A DNA stretch of 43,019 nucleotides, taken from NCBI GenBank assembly GCA_964617665.1, contig CAZUAH010000053.1, positions 1-43,019 of the forward strand. Reading direction: 5' to 3'. The notes beneath the pieces are model-generated. The model was not told the DNA's origin and ran no database searches. It worked only from the letters and a program-made list of their open reading frames with translations. Position 1 is the first letter of the stretch, and each line of letters starts with the position of its first letter. The DNA is from JADHUC01 sp964617665 (GTDB taxonomy: Bacteria; Planctomycetota; Planctomycetia; Pirellulales; Pirellulaceae). The translations under genes and the position numbers were made by a program. Below are positions 8,307 through 16,667 of this stretch, in pieces.

Positions 8307-9104
8307 ATGACCAAGACACGCATTGCCATCAACGGTGCTGCCGGACGCATGGGCAAACGCCTGATCGCGTTGGGCGCCGCCGACGGGGACCTGGAAATCG
8401 CCGCTGCCTTGGAGTTCGCGGAGCATCCTGATATCGGCACTGACGCGGGGCTTGCAGCGGGCATTGGCGAGATCGGCGTCCCGATTTCCGCCACGCTAGA
8501 CTCTGAAGTGGACGCAGCGATTGATTTCTCGCTGCCGGTCGGCGCAGAAGCGATCACCCGCATATGTATCAACCAGACTGTCCCTCTGGTGATGGCCACA
8601 ACAGGTTTGTCGGACGACCAGAAAGGGCTCATCAACGCTGCCGCAGAAAAGGTTGCTGTGGTGTGGGCACCGAACATGAGTTTGGCAGTCAATCTGACGA
8701 TGAAGCTGGCAGAAATGGCCGCCGAGACCCTGAAGGACACCTCCAGTGGCGTCGACGTGGAGATCGCTGAACGCCACCATCGATTCAAGAAGGATGCTCC
8801 CAGTGGCACGGCGTTGCACTTCGGCCAGATCATAGCCGCCGCTATGGGCCAGACCAAACATACGCACGGACGAGAAGGGCTCCTTGGCGAACGTCCCCGC
8901 GACGAGATCGGCTATCACGCCCTGCGCGTCGGCGACAATCCGGGCGAGCACACGATCGTCTTCGGCATGCTGGGCGAGACGATCGAACTGACCGTGCGAG
9001 CCACGAACCGTGACTGCTACGCCCTGGGCGCATTGGCCGCCGCTAAGTTCGCGGCCAGCCAGAAACCGGGGCTCTACGGCATGAACGACGTGCTGGGCCT
9101 CTGA
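8307..9104 (+). CDS. dapB: 4-hydroxy-tetrahydrodipicolinate reductase
   Basis: The start at 8307 is chosen over an upstream frame because MTKTRIAINGAAGRMGKRL opens the nucleotide-binding Rossmann fold directly and gives the family's usual size (265 residues). The catalytic signature ERHHRFKKDAPSGTAL is complete, with His157/His158 and Lys161/Lys162. The enzyme reduces hydroxy-tetrahydrodipicolinate in the lysine and diaminopimelate pathway. Only one base separates it from the thrC stop. A hairpin overlapping its own stop codon (9104-9129) suggests that it ends the operon. Confidence 0.95.
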   Translation: MTKTRIAINGAAGRMGKRLIALGAADGDLEIAAALEFAEHPDIGTDAGLAAGIGEIGVPISATLDSEVDAAIDFSLPVGAEAITRICINQTVPLVMATTGLSDDQKGLINAAAEKVAVVWAPNMSLAVNLTMKLAEMAAETLKDTSSGVDVEIAERHHRFKKDAPSGTALHFGQIIAAAMGQTKHTHGREGLLGERPRDEIGYHALRVGDNPGEHTIVFGMLGETIELTVRATNRDCYALGALAAAKFAASQKPGLYGMNDVLGL

Positions 9105-9129
9105 TCGCACCGTCGGCGAGTGGTGCGAT
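9104..9129 (+). terminator. Hairpin at the end of the rpe-dapB operon
   Basis: ATCGCACC (9104-9111) pairs perfectly with GGTGCGAT (9122-9129) around a 10-base loop, starting on the last base of the dapB stop codon. There is no T-run after it, so it is either a weak or factor-dependent terminator or an RNA-stabilising hairpin. Confidence 0.4.
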
Positions 9130-9288
9130 GATTCCTGCTGCAGCTCTCTTCGCGCAGTGTACGTCCCATTCTGCCTCGCCACTTCTTGCAGTTTCTGACG
9201 ATCTGGGTGATTTCTCCCACCGTATTGGCCGATCCAATACTGATGACCCAGACATCTAACGCCTCCTCTATTCCGCAGGAAGATGGCA

Positions 9289-10608
9289 ATGAAAACTCAC
9301 AAGATCACTCCGCGTTTGCTAGTAACGCTAGCGGTATTTCTGTTCGCAGAACACGTCAGCGCTCAGGGCTATGTCCTACCCGGTGTCGGCACGGTTAACC
9401 GTTCGATGGGCGGTGCAGCAGTCGCCGCGCCGTTAGACGCAGGAGGCGCGCTCTACTGGAATCCAGCAACGTTGACCGGCTTGCCCAGTTCCGAGTTTCT
9501 GGTTAGCTGCGAACTGCTGGCCCTTGACGCCCAAACGTCATCCACGGCGTTCGGCATGTCAGGCACGACTGGCAGCGATTCTGGTGTGTTTCCCTTGCCG
9601 GCCGTGGCGATCGCCTTCCAACCCGAGAATTCGTCCTGGTCCTACGGGCTTGGGCTGTACTCAGTAGGCGGATTTGGCTTCAACTTCGCGGCCAGTGATC
9701 CGACCCTGCCAGGGGCCAACCCAATCTTCACGCCGCAGCCCCCGCTAGGCGCCGGTGCCGGAGCCGTGTTCTCCCGACTTTCCATTATGCAAATGGCACC
9801 CTCGATCGCAGTACAGTTGACCGACAAGATCTCCATCGGTTTGTCGCCTACCATTTCGATGGCCGACGCGGCTTTGGACCCTGCGGCTGTGGCGTGGACT
9901 GACAACGCCGACGGTGTTCTTCCTCCGACAATCCCTTCCGCAACGCACGGCCGGATTTTCTGGGGTCTTGGATTTCAAGCGGGCATCTACTACACGCCAG
10001 ATTCGAACTGGACATTCGGCGCGTCGTACAAAAGCCCGCAGTGGTTCGAGGAATTCCACTTCAACTCGGCCGATGAATTGGGCAGGCCACGGGCTCTCCA
10101 CATGAACGTCGACTATCCCGCTATCATCTCCTTGGGCGCAGCGTATCACGGCATCGAACGCCTCGTCTGGGCCATCGATTTTCGCTACATCGACTACAAG
10201 AATACGGATACCTTTGGGGACGACACAGGTTTCGCGATTGCCCCGCCCAACGCTCGCGTCACAGGTCTGGGCTGGCAAAGCGTGGTGGCCGTGGCCACGG
10301 GAGTGCAATACGAGTTATCCGATAGGCTTACCTTGCGTCTGGGATATTCCTTCAACGAGAATCCGATTCGCGACGCGGACACGTTCTTCAATATTGCGGC
10401 TCCGGCCATTTATCAGCATATCATTTCAGTGGGTAGCTCGTTTTGGCTAACGAACTCCACCAAGCTCTCGCTGGCATACTTGCACGCCTTCGAGAATACG
10501 ATCTCAGGCCCGTACCACGCCGCGGGCTTTGGTCCCATTCCTGGAACCAACATCAGGACCGACTTGAGCATCGATGCGTTGGTGGCTGGGCTGGAGGTGC
10601 GATTCTAA
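9289..10608 (+). CDS. Outer membrane protein, OmpP1/FadL/TodX type
   Basis: The start at 9289 is preferred to the ATG two codons earlier because AGGAAG (9277-9282) then lies at a normal 6-base spacing. The 439-residue product has a signal peptide ending in HVSA-QG. The family's opening motif is clear: GVGTVNRSMGGAAVA followed by ALYWNPATLTGLP, then alternating aromatic strands such as YGLGLYSVGGFGFNF, FGASYKSP and LRLGYSFNENPI, and a final strand ending LEVRF. Such proteins are beta-barrels that pass hydrophobic substrates across the outer membrane. The substrate here is unknown. It converges with the PQQ gene, with only 10 bp between the two stop codons. Confidence 0.85.
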   Translation: MKTHKITPRLLVTLAVFLFAEHVSAQGYVLPGVGTVNRSMGGAAVAAPLDAGGALYWNPATLTGLPSSEFLVSCELLALDAQTSSTAFGMSGTTGSDSGVFPLPAVAIAFQPENSSWSYGLGLYSVGGFGFNFAASDPTLPGANPIFTPQPPLGAGAGAVFSRLSIMQMAPSIAVQLTDKISIGLSPTISMADAALDPAAVAWTDNADGVLPPTIPSATHGRIFWGLGFQAGIYYTPDSNWTFGASYKSPQWFEEFHFNSADELGRPRALHMNVDYPAIISLGAAYHGIERLVWAIDFRYIDYKNTDTFGDDTGFAIAPPNARVTGLGWQSVVAVATGVQYELSDRLTLRLGYSFNENPIRDADTFFNIAAPAIYQHIISVGSSFWLTNSTKLSLAYLHAFENTISGPYHAAGFGPIPGTNIRTDLSIDALVAGLEVRF

Positions 10609-10618
10609 GCGGACAGAA

Positions 10619-12655
10619 TCAACGCGGTTCCAACAGGAAGCAATATACGGCCAGCATATTGCGGACGTAGAAGCGATTTCCAACGAGGGCCGGGTGCGAC
10701 CACACGTCCCGGTCCTCCAGCGGAACATCGTCGAACAAATCCAGTTTCGCAACACAGTTGAACTGTCGTTTATCGACTTTCAGAAGGTATAGTTTGCCGC
10801 TCTGCGTTGTCACAAGGACGTGCCCGTTGCCGGCAATCGTTGTGCAGTAATCGCACAGAGCATCCTCATCCGTCTCCCACAGCGTCTTCAATCCGCCCTC
10901 GATATCCAGACACATCAGACCGCCAAAGTTGGCGAGGACCACGCCATCGGAAACCACAGGCGTGGCCGTATCGGGATACAGGTCTTCGTTCACGGCCAAC
11001 GGTTTGGGCTGGATGCAACCGTTCACGTCGAAGCCGTAGAGCCGTGTTCCGTTGTTCTCTGTGGTCACCAGGATCTTGTCGTCGTCGACGACGATCGGCG
11101 TGGGTACGTTGTAGTCGCCGTCAAGCTCGGGCAGCAACTCCCATAAACGCTCGCCCGTGTCCGGATCCCAGCCGCCCAGCGTTGTCGCATCGTAGCCGAC
11201 GATTTGCCGGACTCCGCCAAGTTTGGCCACGACGAAACAGGCATAGCCCGGCGCGCGTCCGGGCGTGATCCAGTGCAATTCGCCTGTGCGTCGATCCAAC
11301 GCAGCCAACGCAGCGTCCGCTGCTCCGGGATTGACGATCAATTTGTCATCCACGATCAGCGGCGCCGAACAGTATCCCCACGTTGGGCGTTCGGCAGCGA
11401 AATCTCGCACCAAGTGTTTCTTCCAAGCGACGCGACCCGTTTTCAAATCGACGCAGTTCAGCTCACCGAATGCGCCCAGCAAATAGACCAGGCCGTCGTG
11501 GATTACTGGAGTCGCGCGCGGCGAGTTGGTGTAATCCATTTCGCCCTCAGCCGGATACGTAATACTCCACACCTGACGCCCCGTGTTGGCATCCAGGCAG
11601 CGGAAGATGTCGTGCGTTTCGTCCAGGTTCTTATCTGCCACGACAACGTAGCCGTCGGCCACGGCCAAGCCTGACATGCCGGGCCCTGTCATTGTCCGCG
11701 ACCAGAGAAGTCGTTTCTTTGTCGGCAGGTTGTCAGGCACGTCTTTGCTGATCGCATGACGCCCCGGCCCACGCCAATCGCCCCAGGTCGATGTGATGGC
11801 GGGCAGACGGATAAATCCACTTTTGGATTCCAAAACGGTCAGCAGCTCGCCGTCTCCCTTGACCTTCAGCAATGCTTGGCATAGTTGTTGTTCTTTCGCC
11901 CTGCTCATCCGATCGGAGGCAAACACGCCGATGAACGGGACCGGATCAGTGACACCGACAGTCCGCAATTCGCCTTTCTCAATTGTTCCGCACCCTTCCA
12001 GCAATGGCATGGCGTAGCTGGACACGACGCACGCGTCGGCATCGTTTTCTGTCACGGCCAGTGCAGCGGTGCTACAAGATGCCTTGCTTTGGATTTCTTC
12101 CGGCAACGGCACGTCGAACGCTTCCAGCGTCGCAAACGCTGCCGAACGTTTCTCGTCGGAATCGTCTGGCCCGAACAGCATACGGTATCCCGCCAAGTCT
12201 TCGATCGACTGGGCGGCATCATCCTGACGAACCACGAACAAGCCGTTCTGCATGACGGATCCGTCCCTGTCGCTAAGCATCGCAATCGGACGAACGGCAA
12301 ATCCGACCTTCTTGGCATCGAACGTAACCACGGAGAACTTGCCAATGACAAGGTCGACCGCCTCCACGCCACCGATCTGCGGTGATGCGAGAGCTTCGCC
12401 GTATGCAATCTGAACGGGACATTGGAGTCTCGTTTCCAAGAATTTAGCCAGTTTCCCGTAGTCGCGCTGGGCGTATCCCGCCACGCAGTCGCATGCCAAC
12501 TGCTTCGCAAGTGGGTCCATGACCACGATGCGGAGCGGCGTTTCGTTGGCGGTCTCTTCTACGCCATCTTGAGCGCAGACATATCCGGCCACTAGTACAG
12601 AAGAGATGATGGCGAACAGCGGCCGCAACGCCGTGCTAGCGAGTCTCGACTTCAT
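10619..12655 (-). CDS. PhnD-like binding domain fused to PQQ-type beta-propeller
   Basis: The 678-residue product has a signal peptide (cleavage near VCA-QDG) and two regions. Residues about 40-300 (IVVMDPLAKQLACDCV, YGKLAKFLETRLQCPVQI, VDLVIGKFSVVTFDAK, NGLFVVRQDDAAQSIEDLAG) resemble the phosphate/phosphonate/phosphite-type periplasmic binding proteins (PhnD-like). Residues about 320-678 form a PQQ-like eight-bladed propeller with repeated blade endings such as DANTGRQVWSITYP, LKTGRVAWKKHL and DPDTGERLWELL. Neither half shows catalytic residues that I recognise. It overlaps the upstream NHL gene by 20 bp, so the two are probably translationally coupled. A sensor or scaffold at the cell surface is an inference. 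Confidence 0.8.
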   Translation of the reverse strand: MKSRLASTALRPLFAIISSVLVAGYVCAQDGVEETANETPLRIVVMDPLAKQLACDCVAGYAQRDYGKLAKFLETRLQCPVQIAYGEALASPQIGGVEAVDLVIGKFSVVTFDAKKVGFAVRPIAMLSDRDGSVMQNGLFVVRQDDAAQSIEDLAGYRMLFGPDDSDEKRSAAFATLEAFDVPLPEEIQSKASCSTAALAVTENDADACVVSSYAMPLLEGCGTIEKGELRTVGVTDPVPFIGVFASDRMSRAKEQQLCQALLKVKGDGELLTVLESKSGFIRLPAITSTWGDWRGPGRHAISKDVPDNLPTKKRLLWSRTMTGPGMSGLAVADGYVVVADKNLDETHDIFRCLDANTGRQVWSITYPAEGEMDYTNSPRATPVIHDGLVYLLGAFGELNCVDLKTGRVAWKKHLVRDFAAERPTWGYCSAPLIVDDKLIVNPGAADAALAALDRRTGELHWITPGRAPGYACFVVAKLGGVRQIVGYDATTLGGWDPDTGERLWELLPELDGDYNVPTPIVVDDDKILVTTENNGTRLYGFDVNGCIQPKPLAVNEDLYPDTATPVVSDGVVLANFGGLMCLDIEGGLKTLWETDEDALCDYCTTIAGNGHVLVTTQSGKLYLLKVDKRQFNCVAKLDLFDDVPLEDRDVWSHPALVGNRFYVRNMLAVYCFLLEPR

Positions 12656-13979
12656 CTGCCGCCGCCTTCTTGTCCAGGACTCTGATCCGGTTGTTCTTGT
12701 AGTCCATCACGTAGACTCGTCCGCCGTCGCTGGTCACTGCGATCGCCATGTTGCTGCAGGAGGCCGCGAGCCCGCTCCCGTGCCAAAACCGTTCAGTGCC
12801 GACGTAGCCAACCAACTCGATGAATTCTCCGTCGGGTGTGTATCGCTTGACTCGTCCCAATCCGGATTCCGTGGTGTAGAGCACGCCCTGGCCGTCAAAG
12901 CAGATATTCATTGGGTTGCAGCAGGCGCCAAACGTGTTCAAATCATCGCGGCCGCGCTCGCCCCACTTCTTGAGCACAGTGCCTTCGCGATCGTACTGTA
13001 CGACACGATGAGCGGAATTCTCGGCCAGATACACGACACCATCCCGGCTCTTGATGTCGCAACGCTGGCAACATCCGCGCAGGCCTTCGGCAAGGGCCTT
13101 GGGATTCTGCAACTCCAAGTCAAATCGATACAGTTTGGATTTCGACCCGAGGCTCCACCCGGCCCCGAAGGCCACGAACACATCGCTATCGGTCACGGCG
13201 ATCCCGGAGATCCGTTTCGGGCGCGGTTTGCGGCGACGGCGTGGAGGAGGCGATTTGCGGCTCTCCGTTGCTTTTTTGGCAGCCGAGGCCGGCTTCGTTT
13301 CACCATCGGCTACTTCCGCCTCAGGTGCCGGCTTGGCATCCTCCTGAGGCTGCTTCGCCTCAGGGGCCGGTTTGGCGTTTTCGGCATGCTCGTTCTTTTT
13401 GGACGCCGGTTTGGGTGGTTCGGCGGGCGGCTGTTCCGTCGCTCCCGGCGCGACGTCATCGGGAACGCTCTCCGTCTTCAGAATACGTCCGTCGGCGCTC
13501 AGCTTGGCCAGTTGCCCCTGGCCGCCGCAGTACAGCGTGCCATCCGCAGCAATATCCAGGGCCTCCGGCGCAAACGGCAGTTCGATCGTCCCAACCTGCT
13601 CGCCTACCGGGCTGATGATCTTGATCACCTTGGCATCAGCGTCACTGGCCAACAGGGAATCGTCGTCGCGGATTCGTAGTGCCGTGAGTCGTTTGAATTC
13701 AACCTTCAGCGTCTCACCCTCGATATGCGTCGCCGTCTCGGGAGCAATGTCCACGACCTTGACAGGTTCTCGTTTCGAGGCTTGTTTCTTGGGCGGCGTC
13801 TTTGGTTCAGCTTGCTCTGAGGCCTCCGGCTTGGCGTCCCCAGCCGGCGGTTCCGCTGACGGCTTGCCCGTTTGTTGTGCTTGCGCGGGATCCGTTTGCT
13901 GCTGCGGCCGGGCTTCTGCCACGGAGAACAGGACCAGCACGATTGCTCCGCTAAGTGCGACGGTCTGATGTCTTGTCAT
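12636..13979 (-). CDS. Secreted NHL-type beta-propeller with conserved cysteine clusters
   Basis: The 447-residue product follows an AGGAG site. It has a signal peptide, then a proline/alanine/lysine/glutamate-rich segment, then propeller blades (RIRDDDSLLASDADAKVIK, VYLAENSAHRVVQYDREG, VLYTTESGLGRVKRYTPDG, VYVMDYKNNRIRVLD). A second charged low-complexity stretch (about residues 190-255, ending in RRRRKPRPK) interrupts the propeller after its second blade. Three cysteine motifs sit at equivalent blade positions: GCCQRCD, GACCNPMN and AASCSNMA. That pattern in an exported protein suggests metal binding or disulfides. It is coupled to the PQQ fusion gene by a 20-bp overlap. Confidence 0.75.
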   Translation of the reverse strand: MTRHQTVALSGAIVLVLFSVAEARPQQQTDPAQAQQTGKPSAEPPAGDAKPEASEQAEPKTPPKKQASKREPVKVVDIAPETATHIEGETLKVEFKRLTALRIRDDDSLLASDADAKVIKIISPVGEQVGTIELPFAPEALDIAADGTLYCGGQGQLAKLSADGRILKTESVPDDVAPGATEQPPAEPPKPASKKNEHAENAKPAPEAKQPQEDAKPAPEAEVADGETKPASAAKKATESRKSPPPRRRRKPRPKRISGIAVTDSDVFVAFGAGWSLGSKSKLYRFDLELQNPKALAEGLRGCCQRCDIKSRDGVVYLAENSAHRVVQYDREGTVLKKWGERGRDDLNTFGACCNPMNICFDGQGVLYTTESGLGRVKRYTPDGEFIELVGYVGTERFWHGSGLAASCSNMAIAVTSDGGRVYVMDYKNNRIRVLDKKAAADEVETR

Positions 13980-14079
13980 AGCTTTCTCCTAAATGCAGTA
14001 ACGCGAGTATTACGCGTACGTATTTTATCTAACCCCATCAAGCACGCAAGGTTTCGTTACGAACGCGGTCGCATCCCCA

Positions 14080-15189
14080 TCACTTCGATTTTAGGAAGTG
14101 CTCGAAGAAGAGATACACCTGTCCGTTCGATTCGGGTATTGGCGAGTGCCCCTTGCGGTTGGTCATGGCGACGCGATTGGTGTATCCCAACAGCTTGTTG
14201 ACGGCGACTGCGTGGTTCAGCGGCCTCCAACGTCCCTGATGATCCTCCGAGCCGCCTGAAACCAGAAATGGTCGCGGTGCCATCAGCGCATGCAATTCGT
14301 GCAGATCCAACCCTTCCTCAACAAGCCGCTTGTATGCACCGGTGCGAGGATTGTCTTCTTTGGGAATACCGGGCCGCCGCTTTTTCTCAGGGTCATAGCC
14401 CAGGTACCACGGTTCCCAGAAGTTGACGTTGGCCCGCGTCTCGTCCAACACAATTCCACCATCGGACCAAGCCGCGCAGGCGAACTTGTCGTACAGACAT
14501 GATGCGAACATGGCCCATTTCCCGCCGTACGAATGGCCGACGATGCCGATTCGTTTCGAATCAACGTTCGGCAACGTCGCCAACGCGTTGTAGCAGTTGG
14601 CCGCCACGTAAGCCAAATTGGATAGCGGCTGAAGTTCGGCCTTCGCTTCGTTCGGGTAGTACCGGCAACCGGGCGTTCCAATCGAAAGAGCAACAAAGCC
14701 TCGTTTAGCTAGTTGATAGCCGAAATCTCGCAACTCCTTTCCCATCCCAACGCCCGTCTCAGCATCGTAGTACACGACCACGACGGCCGGATACGGACCA
14801 TCGCCATCGGGCATAAGGATATAACCGTCAACCGTCCGTCCTTCCGGTGCGATCTCGACGCGCACGCGATGTTGGGTGAAATCCTCGCGGCGTGTCTCCT
14901 CAACGTATTCGATCTTCGGCTTCTCGATCAGCGGCGGCCAGGGTCCCATGATTCCGTGCCAGCGGTCGAGGATCTCCTGGCGACGAAGCTGCCAGTCTTC
15001 AGCAGTCTTCACCTCGCGTCCGTCGTAGAAAACCAGCGGCGATTTGTAGTCTCCGAAGTCGTTTGCCAACTCAGCTGGCGGGGCGAAGAACGAAGCCAGT
15101 TGCTCTGGAATCGCGTCCTCGGAAGCAACCGTACCAGGTATTCCGCACGAGACCACCCAAACCACGACGAGAATAGCTGTACGTTTCAT
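14080..15189 (-). CDS. Secreted alpha/beta hydrolase
   Basis: The start at 15189 gives a signal peptide (MKRTAILVVVWVVSCGIPGT) and a 369-residue protein. It shares a 4-bp ATGA overlap with the upstream polysaccharide-lyase-like gene. The nucleophile elbow is GHSYGG with Ser220, preceded by VDSKRIGIV. The segment VDGYILMPDGDGPYPAVVVV is typical of dienelactone-hydrolase and acetyl-xylan-esterase-like enzymes. A late GHSP motif, near residue 349, may supply the catalytic histidine. Given its neighbours, deacylation of a glycan is plausible, but the substrate cannot be read from the sequence. Confidence 0.8.
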   Translation of the reverse strand: MKRTAILVVVWVVSCGIPGTVASEDAIPEQLASFFAPPAELANDFGDYKSPLVFYDGREVKTAEDWQLRRQEILDRWHGIMGPWPPLIEKPKIEYVEETRREDFTQHRVRVEIAPEGRTVDGYILMPDGDGPYPAVVVVYYDAETGVGMGKELRDFGYQLAKRGFVALSIGTPGCRYYPNEAKAELQPLSNLAYVAANCYNALATLPNVDSKRIGIVGHSYGGKWAMFASCLYDKFACAAWSDGGIVLDETRANVNFWEPWYLGYDPEKKRRPGIPKEDNPRTGAYKRLVEEGLDLHELHALMAPRPFLVSGGSEDHQGRWRPLNHAVAVNKLLGYTNRVAMTNRKGHSPIPESNGQVYLFFEHFLKSK

Positions 15190-16163
15190 CGTGGTCCTTT
15201 CGTCATGGGGCCAATGTACTTCCGGGCGATCACGACGTTGTCGAAATAGACGCGAATCGGTTTGCTCGCTGTGTATTCTTTCGGAAGACCGTGGTAGTAG
15301 GTTTCCAGCGAGAAAAACGTAAGACGCAACTGGAGAACACGCCGGAAGCGAACGTCCTGTTTGCGGATGGCTAATTGGCCATCGATCCAAAGCTCTTCGA
15401 TTCCGTCCGCGTTGGCGGGATCGGCCTTGGTGGGGTCGACCGAGTTCAATTTCATATGCCGTTCGACGCAATGCCACGTACCCACTTGAATGGGAATCTG
15501 TTTTTGGACCTCGTAGTTCTCACCCCAAGGCCCGCGCTTGTCTAAGTGATAACTGTAGAAGCCCATTTCCAGTTCGCGGCTCCCCTGTTTGCCGCGCGGT
15601 TGGACGCCGGAGTAGAAGTAACCTCGCGTGGACACATCGCGAATGCCTGCCATCCCGACCCACGCAGCGTCTCGGCGTGTGACGTGGCGTCCGCCGAGAT
15701 TGGCGCCGTGATTGCGCACGGCGCGATAGTCTTCGTCGAACTTGATGTAGTACCGGATGAACAATTCCTCATGGCCGTCGCCGAGCCCTTCGTTTCCGTG
15801 GTTGTAGTTGCCCAGTTTCAGCGACAGGCCGCCGGCTTGCGAACCAGTGCCCGGCGTCCAGCATGCGATCTCCAGAATGCTTTGGCCCGGGCCAGCATTC
15901 CCTTCGAGTTGCACCTTGCCGGGAATTACTCGAGTCCGGCTAACCTTGTTCTGACGCACGCGCCACGTGTCGCTCGGCGGCTCAGTGCCACCGGCTCCCC
16001 ACGATTCGAAGTCGTCGGCGAGTATAACGTCGGAGTTCGCGGCAGTTCCGCGATCGCCGACATAGTTGGCTGCGATTCCTGACGTCGGAGACACGCGGGT
16101 AACGTCCGCTCCCGAGGCGCTAACAACCGTCAGGGCGATCAAGAACGACGCTGTTCCTGTCAT
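15186..16163 (-). CDS. Secreted polysaccharide-lyase-like jelly-roll protein
   Basis: The start at 16163 gives MTGTASFLIALTVVSASGA, a signal peptide, with GGAAGG eight bases upstream. An upstream TTG frame start is less likely. The 325-residue product has a beta-jelly-roll look: DDFESWGAGG, QSILEIACWTPGTGSQAGGL, EELFIRYYIKFDEDYRAVRN, LEMGFYSYHLDKRGPW, GTWHCVERHMKLN, IEELWIDGQLAIRKQDVRF and IRVYFDNVVIARKYIGPM. This resembles family-14-type polysaccharide lyases and related lectin folds. I cannot identify catalytic residues with confidence, so it may only bind glycan. It is coupled to the alpha/beta hydrolase by the ATGA overlap. Confidence 0.6.
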   Translation of the reverse strand: MTGTASFLIALTVVSASGADVTRVSPTSGIAANYVGDRGTAANSDVILADDFESWGAGGTEPPSDTWRVRQNKVSRTRVIPGKVQLEGNAGPGQSILEIACWTPGTGSQAGGLSLKLGNYNHGNEGLGDGHEELFIRYYIKFDEDYRAVRNHGANLGGRHVTRRDAAWVGMAGIRDVSTRGYFYSGVQPRGKQGSRELEMGFYSYHLDKRGPWGENYEVQKQIPIQVGTWHCVERHMKLNSVDPTKADPANADGIEELWIDGQLAIRKQDVRFRRVLQLRLTFFSLETYYHGLPKEYTASKPIRVYFDNVVIARKYIGPMTKGPR

Positions 16164-16228
16164 GGCAGATGCCTTCCAGTCGCGTCTGCTGCGGAATACT
16201 GATGACAAACAAAGAAAAAGCTCTCTGG

Positions 16229-16657
16229 CTACTGCGTTCGTGCCATCACGCTTGAGATCCGTTCGAGACAGCCGATCACGTATTCAAAGTCTTCTTCAGA
16301 CACGGCCGCCGAGATCACATCGTGTAGCTGTTTGGCGTGTTCCATCAGCCTCTGTTGAAGGCTTCGTCCTTCGGCTGTTAGTCGGACGGCGCGAGCACGG
16401 CGGTCCTCTTTGTGTTCATGCCTCGTGATCAAACCACGCTGTTCTAACAGCAAGAGAATGGCGCTCACCGTGTTTGGATCAGATGAACTGCGTTCTACCA
16501 GATCCTGTTGTTTCACGCCGTCTTTCTGCGCCAGCAGCGTCAGGATGACATACTGATCGGCTGTCACACCGAATTCGGCAAAGTGGTTTTGCGCTCGTCG
16601 GTGTAACGTCAGGTACGCGCTCCGCAAATGCATCGCGATGTCGTGTCCGCGAGTCAT
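16229..16657 (-). CDS. MarR-family transcriptional regulator
   Basis: The ATG at 16657 is chosen over a GTG three codons upstream because GAGGTGG lies just before it. The 142-residue product is a single winged-helix domain: GVTADQYVILTLLAQKDG, the recognition-helix region VERSSSDPNTVSAILLLLE, and the wing HKEDRRARAVRLTAEG, typical of MarR. It is the only DNA-binding regulator in the 10619-24513 block. It lies directly after the DUF4838 gene, whose stop codon overlaps its ribosome-binding site, and 65 bp before the polysaccharide-lyase-like gene. Control of the block is therefore a fair guess. The ligand is unknown. Confidence 0.9.
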   Translation of the reverse strand: MTRGHDIAMHLRSAYLTLHRRAQNHFAEFGVTADQYVILTLLAQKDGVKQQDLVERSSSDPNTVSAILLLLEQRGLITRHEHKEDRRARAVRLTAEGRSLQQRLMEHAKQLHDVISAAVSEEDFEYVIGCLERISSVMARTQ

Positions 16658-16667
16658 ACCATCCACC

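Noticed and set aside
12606..13679. Plus-strand open frame of 357 codons opposite the NHL gene
   Set aside because: It mirrors the low-complexity and propeller regions of the minus-strand gene and has no signal or domain of its own.
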